51,106 nucleotides of DNA from Peribacillus butanolivorans (lineage in GTDB: Bacteria > Bacillota > Bacilli > Bacillales > DSM-1321), in the NCBI RefSeq assembly GCF_001273755.1, contig NZ_LGYA01000001.1:1916262-1967367 (forward strand), given 5' to 3'. The notes below the pieces were generated by a model. The model ran no database searches, had not been told where the DNA came from, and was given only the letters and a program-made list of their open reading frames with translations. Below are positions 1 to 8,018 of this stretch, piece by piece; positions within the stretch are counted from its first letter, which is position 1, and each line of letters opens with the position of its first letter. The position numbers were made by a program, and so were the translations under genes.

Positions 1-186
1 CATCACAACATCGGATACCTGAAGGGTAGTTAACCAATCACTTAAAGCCAAGAGTCCTGTTGTTGTAGTTGAAAACGTTTCAATAGAGGTATTTGGCTTT
101 TTATCTAATGGACCAAATAATACACAGGCTACTACTGTTTCTTGGTGTACATCTAGGCCAGCACACCGTTCAATCATTGCTTCCAA
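1..186 (-). CDS. IS110-family transposase, N-terminal part (runs off left edge)
   Basis: The minus strand reads 62 open codons from TTG at 186 to the window edge. The protein begins MEAMIERCAGLDVHQETVVA and continues with an ETFSTTTTGL segment, which is the start of the IS110 DEDD (RuvC-like) recombinase; the Asp of LDVH is the first expected catalytic acid. AGGTGA lies 7 nt before the TTG, supporting that start over the internal ATG at 177. The remaining 300 or so residues, including the C-terminal serine domain, lie outside the window, so intactness cannot be judged. Family call seen from motifs; activity unknown. Confidence 0.85.
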   Translation of the reverse strand, partial: MEAMIERCAGLDVHQETVVACVLFGPLDKKPNTSIETFSTTTTGLLALSDWLTTLQVSDVVM

Positions 187-765
187 AGGAGAATCACCTC
201 AATAAAAGATTAACAATACATATGACAGGAGATTTGTTGCAAAAATTTTTGTATACGTACTTGTAGTACACTAAATGGTTCTTCAATACTGTCACAACCA
301 GTTTCTTATACAGGGTATCTTCCTTAAGATCCACCAAAAAAGGTTCAGCCTAGTTGTATTGTTATCATCCATTATCGTCAAGGTGTTAAAGAGTTAGACT
401 CTATTTTGAGTATAGATTTTCGTAGTAGATGGTGGCGGCGAGGAGCGCCGCCATAGAAGTTTCTTATGGAGCTAAAGGGGCAGTTTTGTTGAAGAAGGTG
501 TCTCAGTAAAAATAGAGAAATATTATATGAAGCTACCTATGCCATGGTAATACTGAAATGAGGAGCTACCTATATCTTTTTTTCAAGAAGTTTAATTGAA
601 CATATTGAGCATTTAAGTCGTGTTTGTCTAAAATGATTTACTTGACTTTTGCAAATCCAAAATATCCGGTTTAGATACGAATTAAATTTCTAATACTAAA
701 GATATCTTTTATTCAGTTAGGACGTTTGATAAAAGTTGAGAATTTTTATAAGAGGTGATGCAAAA
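187..765. other. Non-coding stretch upstream of the IS110 transposase
   Basis: I see no convincing gene here. In IS110-group elements the non-coding end upstream of the recombinase encodes the bridge RNA, so roughly 187-480 on the minus strand is where it would lie; this is inference from the family. A GC-rich hairpin stands out at 433-453. A 10-bp direct repeat AGCTACCTAT occurs at 531-540 and 564-573. The true end of the element could not be located. Confidence 0.5.
433..453. repeat. GC-rich hairpin in IS110 upstream region
   Basis: TGGCGGCG at 433-440 pairs perfectly with CGCCGCCA at 446-453 across a 5-nt loop. All-GC arms are out of place in this AT-rich sequence. No T-run follows on either strand, so it is not an ordinary terminator. 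It may be part of the IS110 bridge RNA or the element end. Confidence 0.6.
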
Positions 766-1473
766 TTGGAAACATTTTACCGTGCATTCTTGATTTTTGT
801 TGTAGGATATTTATTTTTAAGGTTGAGTGGAAAAAAAGCAGTAGCTCAAATGCACTCATTCGATTTATTGTATATTCTTGTCCTAACCAATATCATCAGT
901 ACCCCAGTAGAGGTTAGTAATATGGGAAAGGCTATTACCTATGCTGGAATCACAGTAATTCTATATAAAATCTTTATACGTTTATCCCTACATAATAAAT
1001 TAAGATGGATCTTATATGAAAGTCCAACGGTATTAATTCAAAACGGAGATATTGATAGAAAAGGGTTGAAAAAGGTACGTATGCCAATAAATGAATTACT
1101 GTCACATTTAAGAGAAAAAGGGTATACCGATACTCGAAACATTGCCATTGCAGTGATGGAGGAAACAGGAAGTATTAGTGTTATCCCCAAGTCGGAATAT
1201 CGACCAGTTCAACCAAATGATTTAAATTTACAAGTAAAGAAAGAATATCTTCCTATCCCACTCATACTGGACAGTCAAATTGTTTACCATAATTTAAAAT
1301 ATCTACAATTAAACCAAAGTTGGCTAATTAACGAGCTCGAAAAAATGGGTGAAAAAATAGAGAATATTACATTAGCAACTTTTTTAGAAGATGGAAAGTT
1401 ATTTATAGATAATAATGAAATTAAGGAACATAAAAGCGATCCTTATTACTACAAGCCAGGGAGAGACAATTAA
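766..1473 (+). CDS. YetF/DUF421-family membrane protein
   Basis: This is a predicted inner-membrane protein of the YetF (DUF421) family, common in Bacillus and of unclear function. About three membrane segments occupy residues 5-75 (LETFYRAFLIFVVGYLFLRL, then LYILVLTNII and a third). They are followed by the cytosolic YetF domain, with family-typical PTVLIQNGDIDRKGLKK and RNIAIAVMEETGSISVIP. I chose TTG at 766 because GAGGTGAT sits 6 nt upstream; an in-frame TTG at 736 has no ribosome binding site. The protein is 235 residues, usual for the family. It stands alone and converges with the YmaF-like gene. Confidence 0.8.
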   Translation: METFYRAFLIFVVGYLFLRLSGKKAVAQMHSFDLLYILVLTNIISTPVEVSNMGKAITYAGITVILYKIFIRLSLHNKLRWILYESPTVLIQNGDIDRKGLKKVRMPINELLSHLREKGYTDTRNIAIAVMEETGSISVIPKSEYRPVQPNDLNLQVKKEYLPIPLILDSQIVYHNLKYLQLNQSWLINELEKMGEKIENITLATFLEDGKLFIDNNEIKEHKSDPYYYKPGRDN

Positions 1474-1526
1474 TTACAGAGAAGCATTAATAAAAAAGTA
1501 AAGGTGTTTGAAACAGTTGGATTACT

Positions 1527-1859
1527 TTACTTGTTTCCTCGGGCTGGCTGGTCAACGCTCTTCACTCGATGGCGTTGTCCATTGGCTTCTGTTGCATAAA
1601 AATCATAATAAAGAACATGCATTCCATTTCCTACAGGAAAAGCAGGGCCGGAGTATTTCTGGTAATAGTGAGTATGGCCATCTTCATAGACAACATATCC
1701 TTCCGTGTAATGCACATAGTTATCATCTTTACTCATAACAGGAGGAGAAGTTACATCTAAACACTGATGAACATGGCCAGCATCAACAGATGTATAGTAA
1801 ACGGATCCATGATTATGGTTTGGCACAAATCCTTGAATAAAATCATTCTTTCCTACCAT
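1527..1859 (-). CDS. YmaF-like His-rich protein
   Basis: A 110-residue soluble protein rich in His, Tyr and Gly, with recurring short segments (NHNHGSVYYTS, GHVHQCLDVTSPP, DGHTHYYQKYSG, GNGMHVLYY). This pattern matches the YmaF family of Bacillus, whose function I do not know. GGGAGTGG lies just upstream of the ATG at 1859. The 44-residue ORF at 2046-1912 lies 52 nt upstream on the same strand and may be co-transcribed. The clustered His residues could bind metal, but that is inference. Confidence 0.65.
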   Translation of the reverse strand: MVGKNDFIQGFVPNHNHGSVYYTSVDAGHVHQCLDVTSPPVMSKDDNYVHYTEGYVVYEDGHTHYYQKYSGPAFPVGNGMHVLYYDFYATEANGQRHRVKSVDQPARGNK

Positions 1860-1911
1860 TTATCCACTCCCAATCATCTCACTTTTTCAATACATATAGA
1901 TTTCGGTTTTT

Positions 1912-2046
1912 TTACTGTTCACTCATATTCATACGTTTTTCCAATACCTTAATCAAGTAAAAGCCATGTTCACTTATTACCTCATCATGAATCTGGCATG
2001 TTTGAATTAACACTAATGTTTGGTCTTGATATAGTGTTTTTCCCAT
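1912..2046 (-). CDS. Small hypothetical protein, 44 residues
   Basis: ATG at 2046 is preceded by a very strong ribosome binding site (AGGGAGGGG). The product starts MGKTLYQDQTLVLIQTCQIH and ends in a charged tail with KRMNMSEQ. No membrane segment or known motif is seen. The strong site, and the same-strand position 52 nt before the YmaF-like gene, make it likely to be translated, perhaps as one operon. Function unknown. Confidence 0.6.
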   Translation of the reverse strand: MGKTLYQDQTLVLIQTCQIHDEVISEHGFYLIKVLEKRMNMSEQ

Positions 2047-2583
2047 CTTTTCCCCTCCCTAACATAAATATAATCATATAATTGATTCCAATTATGAAAA
2101 TATAGAAAAATTACAATATACCAATATAATTTTTATCATTCTAAGAAGGGGAAGGACAACCAAAAGGGTTGATTTCCTATATATAACGCTTTATTACTAG
2201 TATCCCAATTAGCAAAATTGACATCTCTTAAAACTTATCGCTTGAGTGTGTAAGCATCTTTCATGTGAGCTGTATTTGATACATGCCTGACAGAGGTAAA
2301 CTTTTTTCATACAGTTGGAAATAGGGAGTGCAGTGCATATCTCTATAAAAGACGAACATATCGTTATAAAGAACACCTATTTAAGAAAGTGACATCTATT
2401 TAATCTCTAGGTGTCATTTTTTCTTTTATGTTTAAGGAGTTTGTACTATTGATTTACTGATGCAAGAACTATGCCGAAGTTTGAATGTTCGTAATATTTA
2501 GGGGTTATATATCAACTTAAATAATAATGGTGTTGAATTGTCACCAACCTGGTAATAAAATGACTACAAAAGGAGAGTGGATA
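2047..2583. other. Intergenic region with an isolated terminator
   Basis: No supportable gene is visible. The stretch before 2380 is AT-rich with many stops on both strands. The only clear element is the terminator at 2390-2422. AAGGAGAGTGG at the right end is the ribosome binding site of the decayed regulator that follows. Confidence 0.5.
2390..2422 (+). terminator. Rho-independent terminator without an obvious upstream gene
   Basis: TGACATCTA (2390-2398) pairs with TAGGTGTCA (2408-2416) through one G-T pair, and TTTTTT follows directly. The nearest upstream plus-strand gene ends at 1473, so this may be the relic of a lost gene or the end of a small RNA. Confidence 0.6.
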
Positions 2584-3628
2584 ATGGTGGAAATAATTGA
2601 ACCTGATAAAGAAATTGAAGCAAAACAAAGAATTAATTCTTCACAAATTGTTATTAGAAGTCAGGAAATGCAAAATTAAATGGAAAAGGTAAAAAAGGTT
2701 GCTGCTTTCCCTACATCTGTACCTATCACAGGTGATTCCGGAACAGGAAAAGAAGTGTTAGCAAATTATATTCATTAGTATAGTCCTCAAAAGGATGCCC
2801 CCTTTATTAAAATCAATTGTGCTGCGATTCCAGCTGAATTATTTGAGTCTGAATTATTTGGATATGCTGAAGGAGCCTTTACTGGGCCCAAAAAAGGAGG
2901 GAAGGCTGGTCTTTTTGAAAAAGCTAATACAGGCACCATACTCTTAGATGAAATTGGTGAACTACCAAAGTTGATGCAAGCTAAATTGCTTCGTGTTCTT
3001 CAAGATTAAGCAATTACTCGAATAGGTGATTCGAAGCTAATTCCTCTTACGTTTCGGTTAGTTTGTTCTACCAATAGAGACCTCAGGGATCTTGTTAATA
3101 AAAAACAATTCAGAGAAGACTTGTGGTACCGAATTAATGTGATTCATTTGAATATTCCACCGTTATACAAGCGGAAATCCGACATTTTACCTCTTATTGA
3201 CGTTTACCTTACAATGCTTTGTGAGCAGTACGGAATAAAAAAACAAATCATGCCGAATCTTTAAAGATTATGGAAAGCTATCAATGGCCTGGTAATGTTC
3301 GTGAATTAAAAAATATTATAGAGTTTTTAGTAGTATCAACATCAGTACCATTCATAACCCATAGAGACTTGCCAGAACATATAAGAGATTATTGGAAATT
3401 AGAAATTCCCCAAGAAAGTTCCGCGATGAAAAGTCAGATAATAATCTATTATCCACAAATAATCTTAATCTAAAGGAAGCCATGGCTCAATTTGAATCTC
3501 AGATGATCTTAAATGCCCTTCAATCTTCACAAAGCCTTAGAAAAGCTGCCATTAAGCTCGACATTGACCATGCAAATCTGATAAGGAGAATGAAACATCT
3601 CGGAATCCAATTTTCATACAAAAGATAA
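2584..3628 (+). pseudogene. Decayed sigma-54-dependent activator (AAA+ and Fis-type HTH)
   Basis: Reading across breaks gives a recognisable bacterial enhancer-binding protein: Walker [37 protein letters not shown] (the sigma-54 contact loop, normally GAFTGA), Walker [12 protein letters not shown], then WPGNVRELKNIIEFL and a C-terminal Fis-like helix-turn-helix (LRKAAIKLDIDHANLIRRM). Stops interrupt it at about 2677, 2776 and 3007. Frame changes occur near 3245-3260 and again around 3430. Only about 45 residues precede the ATPase, so no full sensor domain remains. With at least five lesions it cannot make a working activator. No sigma-54 (-24/-12) promoter was recognised nearby. Confidence 0.9.
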
Positions 3629-4132
3629 GATTCTTAATTTTAGCAATAATATTCTTCAATTGAGTATTCCCTCAGAATAGGTTTGGTTTGCAAGAATATA
3701 CTCTTATGCTTTCTCGAACATATCTGATAGTTCTGGAAGAAATGTTGCTGACTGTCACTTGATAACTCCGCGATTTTTTACTTTGTCTCCCATTGTATTT
3801 ACTACTTTTGATAATGAATCAGATTCTGAGAGTAGGACTATTTCAAAAAATTAGATTCTTTTTAGGTTTAATACAATTCTTGTCAGGTTACCTAAATTCT
3901 TACGGTAATTAGGAGGGAAGAGAGCTTCTAGCAAGGGGTTCATTCTACTTTTATCAAAAAGCAGTGGCGGTAAAGACTTAATGTAACTTAAACGAATCTT
4001 TAATATTTGAACTTAGTAATGAATGTTGTTCATATAGTTCAAGTATAAATATATATATCGAAGGAGGAGAAAGCTTTAACTATCTAATTTTTAGACTTTT
4101 TCTTAAATTGTTATAGAAAGGTGACAAAATTA
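3629..4132. other. Intergenic region before the YitT gene
   Basis: No gene is supportable on either strand. A strong Shine-Dalgarno-like GAAGGAGGAG lies at about 4060-4069 but no open frame follows; the downstream gene uses a separate AAAGGTG. It looks like debris of a removed gene. Confidence 0.5.
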
Positions 4133-4759
4133 ATGAAGGACTTAATTAAAATTATTGTGGGAAATATTTCAATGACCTTTGCCTATGCTTATTTAATTGT
4201 ACCGAATGAAATTATTAATGGTGGTGTGACGAGTTCCGCGTTACTATTAAATGCTTTATCTGGCTATAACATAGCCATGCTTGCTAATTTTGTTACAGGA
4301 CTATTATTAATTATATGTTTAGTTTTTCTAGGGAAAGAATACTTTTTCAAATCAATAGTAAGTTCCCTTAGTTATATGCTTTTTTTTAACTTATTTTATT
4401 CACTGAGTATAAGCATTGATGTAAACATCATTGTAGTAATTATTATTTCGGCGATTTTGATAGCACTAGGATACTATTTATGTATAACAGCAAATGCATC
4501 CACTGTTGGGTTTGATGTTATAGCTTTAATTTTACATCACAAAAATAAAAAAATAGATATAGCAGCGACAATCAGGATAATTAATCTTATCGTACTATTA
4601 TTGGGTCTGCTTGTTTATGGTTATACTTCGATCATTAAGGGTGTTGCGTTTACGCTGATCTTTTCGTCACTTTTAAAGAAAATGCTTAATAGAAATCAGA
4701 AGGCAGTAATGATAGATATCGAAGGGCAATTGGACAAAACAGCTAAAACGGAAAAATAG
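4133..4759 (+). CDS. YitT/YczE-family membrane protein
   Basis: A 208-residue integral membrane protein with about five to six hydrophobic segments. Family-typical features are an N-terminal Gly/Asn stretch (PNEIINGGVTSSALLLNALS) and a central Thr-Val-Gly-Phe-Asp motif (NASTVGFDVIALILHHKN) characteristic of the YitT (DUF161) group. Substrate unknown. ATG at 4133 is preferred because AAAGGTG sits 9 nt upstream; the in-frame GTG at 4121 overlaps that site. The usual C-terminal DUF2179 domain of long YitT proteins is absent, so this is the short form. It is followed by the taurine-regulon promoter, so it probably belongs to a separate transcript. Confidence 0.7.
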   Translation: MKDLIKIIVGNISMTFAYAYLIVPNEIINGGVTSSALLLNALSGYNIAMLANFVTGLLLIICLVFLGKEYFFKSIVSSLSYMLFFNLFYSLSISIDVNIIVVIIISAILIALGYYLCITANASTVGFDVIALILHHKNKKIDIAATIRIINLIVLLLGLLVYGYTSIIKGVAFTLIFSSLLKKMLNRNQKAVMIDIEGQLDKTAKTEK

Positions 4760-4857
4760 AATTACGAGATCAGGAGTCAGTCTGGTGTTTTGTAAACATT
4801 AAAATTATGTTCTTATAATGATTCCTGAACGGTTGTCCAAATATTCTGATTTTTAAA

Positions 4858-4919
4858 TTGACTTTAAAAAAGTCAGAGTGTATTATACACATAGAAAGTG
4901 GTACTAACATCATGACGTT
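4858..4919 (+). promoter_or_regulatory. Sigma-A promoter plus GntR-type operator, copy 1 (permease)
   Basis: TTGACT (4858-4863), a 17-nt spacer and TATTAT (4881-4886) form a strong promoter. Thirteen nt after the -10 lies GGTACT followed by AACAT-CATG-ACGTT (4906-4919). The same -35, spacer length, -10, gap and operator layout occurs before xsc, and a close version before gntR. The next plus-strand gene is the permease at 5274, which implies a leader of nearly 400 nt. Binding by the local GntR protein is inferred. Confidence 0.75.
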
Positions 4920-5044
4920 GTGATCTTAGTTCCATTTCGATTGTCATAATAAACTATATGGAGGAGGAAATAGGATAACAGAAAATCTAGAGCTTCGTCT
5001 CTTTGGTTGCGTGAATAATATTAAGCAATAAGCTGAAAAGACCT

Positions 5045-5072
5045 ATTCTTATGTGTCTATACACATAAGAAT
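5045..5072. repeat. 12-bp perfect inverted repeat in the permease leader
   Basis: ATTCTTATGTGT (5045-5056) and ACACATAAGAAT (5061-5072) are exact complements around a 4-nt loop. No T-run follows on either strand, so it is more likely an RNA hairpin in the leader or a protein-binding site than a terminator. Confidence 0.6.
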
Positions 5073-5220
5073 AACGCTAGTGTTTGTTTCGAAAATGTCT
5101 ATTTATTGGTAAATCTGCACCGTTTTATGGTTATGTATGATTTTTTGCACTATTTTGTGAGTATGTAAGGGAAAAGTAGTTTATGTAGTTGTGTTAGAGT
5201 AGCCTGGCTTTTTAAGTAGA

Positions 5221-5234
5221 TGTAAGCGTTATCA
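5221..5234 (+). promoter_or_regulatory. CcpA cre site
   Basis: TGTAAGCGTTATCA matches the Bacillus cre consensus TGWAANCGNTNWCA at every position. It lies 40 nt before the permease start and far downstream of the 4858 promoter, so it would act as a roadblock or serve a nearer promoter. It implies catabolite repression of the permease. Confidence 0.75.
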
Positions 5235-5273
5235 ATAAGTGGTTCCCTAAATTACTGAAAGTTGGTGGAGGTT

Positions 5274-6686
5274 ATGAAACATCAACAAGAAGAATTGAAA
5301 CCTGGTCTTAAACAAAGACATTTAACAATGATATCTTTGAGTGGTGTAATAGGAGCTGGTTTATTCGTAGGAAGCGGTATTATTATTGGTCAAACAGGCC
5401 CCGGAGCGATTTTATCATACGTATTAGCAGGCTTAATCGTTGTTTTAGTCATGAGAATGCTCGGAGAAATGGCTACAGTAAACCCTAATACAGGATCTTT
5501 TGCTGTTTATGCAAGAGAAGGGATTGGTGAGTGGGCCGGTTTTACTACAGGTTGGTTATATTGGTTTTTTTGGGTTATTGTAATTGCACTAGAAGCAACA
5601 GCAGGGGCAGCGATAATACATGAGTGGCTTCCTTCAGTTCCAGTCTGGTTAATAAGTCTCTCATTAATAATTCTATTAAAACTAACAAATATATTTTCTG
5701 TTAAATCATTTGGCGAATTTGAATATTGGTTTTCTATTATTAAAATAGTCAGTATTATTCTATTCTTATGTCTAGGAGTAGCGGTGATATTGGGTTTAAT
5801 ACCAACTATTAAGTCACCTGGCGCCTCTAATCTTTTAAACTTTGGTGGTTTTATTCCTAACGGGATTAGTTCAGTACTAGTTGGTGTTGCGATTGTCTTT
5901 CACGCTTTCGTTGGAGTCGAGATTCCCGCCATTGCAGCAGGGGAGACTAGTGATCCAGTAAAGTCTGTAAGAAGTGCATTAAATAGCGTGGTATGGCGTA
6001 TACTTATTTTTTATATCGGTTCAATTGCTATACTAGTGACACTTTTACCTTGGAATTCAGCATCTTTGCTGAAAAGTCCTTTTGTTGCTGTTCTTGAAAT
6101 GATGGGTATTCCTTCGGCTGCTTTAATTATGAATATCGTAGTTCTAACGGCTTTGCTTTCCTGCTTAAATTCAGGACTTTATACGAGCTCTCGTATGTTA
6201 TTTTCTCTTGCAAAAAAGGGTGATGCGCCAAAATTATTTTCAAAAGTGAGCAAGAATGGGGTCCCTGTTCTTGCAGTAATTGCAAGTACAGTGTTTGCCT
6301 TTATTAGCACAATTTTTAGTTATATTTCTCCTGACAAAATATTTTTCTTTTTAGTAAATTCTTCTGGTGGAATTGGAATTCTTGTCTATCTAGCCATTGC
6401 GATTTCTCATCTCCGCTTAAGGAAAAGGATGGAAAAAGAGAATCCTGGGATTTTCAAGATAAAAATGTGGTTATTTCCGTATTTAACTTATGCAACCATC
6501 ATTTCTATGATTTCCGTTTTAATATTAATGGCATTTATAGATTCACAGCGTCCACAGTTTATTTTTACGATGCTATTCAGTTTTATAGTTATTTGTTCTT
6601 TCTTTTTATTTCGACGAAAAAAAGCGAAGTATATGGAGAATGAATTAAATATTGTTCCTAGGCCCCCTAATTCTGAGAAATTCTAA
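5274..6686 (+). CDS. APC-family amino-acid permease (taurine-uptake candidate)
   Basis: This is a 470-residue, 12-segment permease of the amino acid-polyamine-organocation family, close to the GabP/YfnA type. The N-terminus (ELKPGLKQRHLTMISLSGVI) runs into the first helix with GAGLFVGSG, the backbone-binding motif of this family; FHAFVGVEIPAIAAGE in the middle is also typical. ATG at 5274 matches family starts, although GGAGG is only 2 nt away; TTG at 5262 and GTG at 5265 are alternatives. It shares a promoter-operator with xsc and gntR, so taurine or a related amino-sulfonate is the most likely substrate. That assignment is inference; the family also carries GABA and ordinary amino acids. 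Confidence 0.8.
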   Translation: MKHQQEELKPGLKQRHLTMISLSGVIGAGLFVGSGIIIGQTGPGAILSYVLAGLIVVLVMRMLGEMATVNPNTGSFAVYAREGIGEWAGFTTGWLYWFFWVIVIALEATAGAAIIHEWLPSVPVWLISLSLIILLKLTNIFSVKSFGEFEYWFSIIKIVSIILFLCLGVAVILGLIPTIKSPGASNLLNFGGFIPNGISSVLVGVAIVFHAFVGVEIPAIAAGETSDPVKSVRSALNSVVWRILIFYIGSIAILVTLLPWNSASLLKSPFVAVLEMMGIPSAALIMNIVVLTALLSCLNSGLYTSSRMLFSLAKKGDAPKLFSKVSKNGVPVLAVIASTVFAFISTIFSYISPDKIFFFLVNSSGGIGILVYLAIAISHLRLRKRMEKENPGIFKIKMWLFPYLTYATIISMISVLILMAFIDSQRPQFIFTMLFSFIVICSFFLFRRKKAKYMENELNIVPRPPNSEKF

Positions 6687-6986
6687 ATATAATTAATATA
6701 CACTTCTACGCCATCAATAGACATTGGTAATATGGCAATTACAAAGCTAGTTCGATTCAACTTAACAAATTAAATCAGTATATTTATTGCTATGTTTGCT
6801 TCTATGGATTTCCTCAGATGAACATTCTTCAATTATCTGCATTTTTTAGCTAGACTATATGTTTTAAAAAAATGAGACATTCCTTCATTGTCAGTCCACA
6901 ATTACCGCAAAGTCTCAAGAGGACTTTACGTGCTTTTTTAGAATAAGCCCTTTTTGTGAGGGAATAAATGGGGAGGGGGAAACAGA
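6687..6986. other. Intergenic region between permease and phnX
   Basis: No gene is seen. Near the right end AAAGTC (6909-6914) can pair with GACTTT (6922-6927), with TTTTTT at 6934-6939, a weak possible terminator. No promoter as convincing as those at 4858 or 7920 was found for phnX, and no copy of the GntR-type operator. Confidence 0.4.
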
Positions 6987-7824
6987 TTGGAAAGTACAAA
7001 TGAACTGAATGGGAGGGTTCAGGCAGTTATATTTGATTGGGCTGGCACAACGGTTGATTATGGTTGTTTTGCACCGGTCCAAGTGTTTGTAGAAGTATTT
7101 AGTATAAGGGGGATTGATATTACCATTGAGGAAGCAAGAAAACCAATGGGCTTATTAAAAATTGACCACATAAGGGAACTCCTGAAAATGACTAGGATCT
7201 CGAATTTATGGGTTACAGCATTTGGGAAAGAACCAAATGAAAAAGATGTAAATGCTCTATATAGGGACTTTGAGGATTTGTTATTCAAGGTTCTCCAAAA
7301 TTACGCCAAGCCTGTACCTGGTTTAATTGAACTCGTTAGCAGTTTAAGACAACAAGGAATAAAAATTGGTTCAACAACTGGCTATACTCGTGAAATGATA
7401 GATGTTGTAGCAGGAGAGGCAAAAAAGTGGGGCTATCAACCAGACTCTATTGTCGCGTCTTCAGAAGTGCCTACAGGACGTCCCGATCCTTGGATGTGCT
7501 TTCAAACGGCTATAAACCTACAAGTATATCCACTAAGTAAGATTGTAAAGGTTGGTGATACAATCAGTGACATCAAAGAGGGGGATTCATGCTGGAATGT
7601 GGACTGTTGGTGTATTAAAAGGCGGCAGCGAAATAGGCCTTTCTGAACAAGAAATCAACGAAATGGATCCGTATGAGCTCAAAAAGCGAATGAAGAATGC
7701 TGAGAATCGTTTTCTAAATGCAGGTGCCGACTTTGTTATTGATGAAATAGGAGATTTATTAGAAATAATTGATAGAATTAATTACAGATTGACAGAAAAA
7801 AAAGATGCATTTATCAGCGGCTAA
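6987..7824 (+). pseudogene. phnX: Phosphonoacetaldehyde hydrolase, frameshifted
   Basis: PhnX is a HAD-family hydrolase that splits phosphonoacetaldehyde into acetaldehyde and phosphate. The sequence has the nucleophile motif FDWAGTTVDYG (Asp17) and PMGLLKIDH, whose Lys58 corresponds to the Schiff-base lysine of the family. TTG at 6987 is set by GGGAGGGGG 7 nt upstream. The frame breaks at a run of five G (7580-7584): removing one G joins VGDTISDIKEG to IHAGMWTVGVLKGGSEIGL and gives a full 278-residue enzyme. As read, translation ends at 7646 with about 20 wrong residues, losing the C-terminal quarter. Either a recent null allele, a slippage site or a read error. It sits inside the taurine island. 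Confidence 0.85.
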
Positions 7825-7919
7825 AAAAGATATATTAATAAAAAATGTGATAGTACCACTTTTATCTGTACGTGCTAGGATATTAATTTTAAATAAATTC
7901 AAAATATTCAATTTATTCA

Positions 7920-7981
7920 TTGACTGTTCGATGGAATGGTAGTATTATACATCTTATAACTGGTACGGACGTTGCAACGTC
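7920..7981 (+). promoter_or_regulatory. Sigma-A promoter plus GntR-type operator, copy 2 (xsc)
   Basis: TTGACT (7920-7925), a 17-nt spacer and TATTAT (7943-7948) are followed after 13 nt by GGTACG and the perfect 14-bp palindrome GACGTTGCAACGTC (7968-7981). Boxes, spacing and operator offset are the same as at 4858. The xsc start lies 38 nt further on. Confidence 0.85.
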
Positions 7982-8018
7982 ATTATCAGAAATACATTAA
8001 AGTTAAGGAGAATGTGCA

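Larger units (their letters stand above)
4920..5273 (+). other. Long untranslated leader of the permease gene
   Basis: No gene fits here. The stretch holds an unused Shine-Dalgarno-like GGAGGAGG near 4960, a perfect AT-rich hairpin at 5045-5072 and a cre site at 5221-5234. Either the leader is regulatory or a small gene has been lost between promoter and permease. Confidence 0.5.

Noticed and set aside
7041..7056. TGGCAC-N5-TTGA as a sigma-54 promoter
   Set aside because: It lies inside the phnX nucleophile motif coding sequence and lacks the GC of the -12 element.
6987..7824. Programmed frameshifting in phnX
   Set aside because: The five-G run lacks a recognisable slippery heptamer with stimulatory structure, and PhnX in other species is made from one frame; a simple indel is the better explanation.
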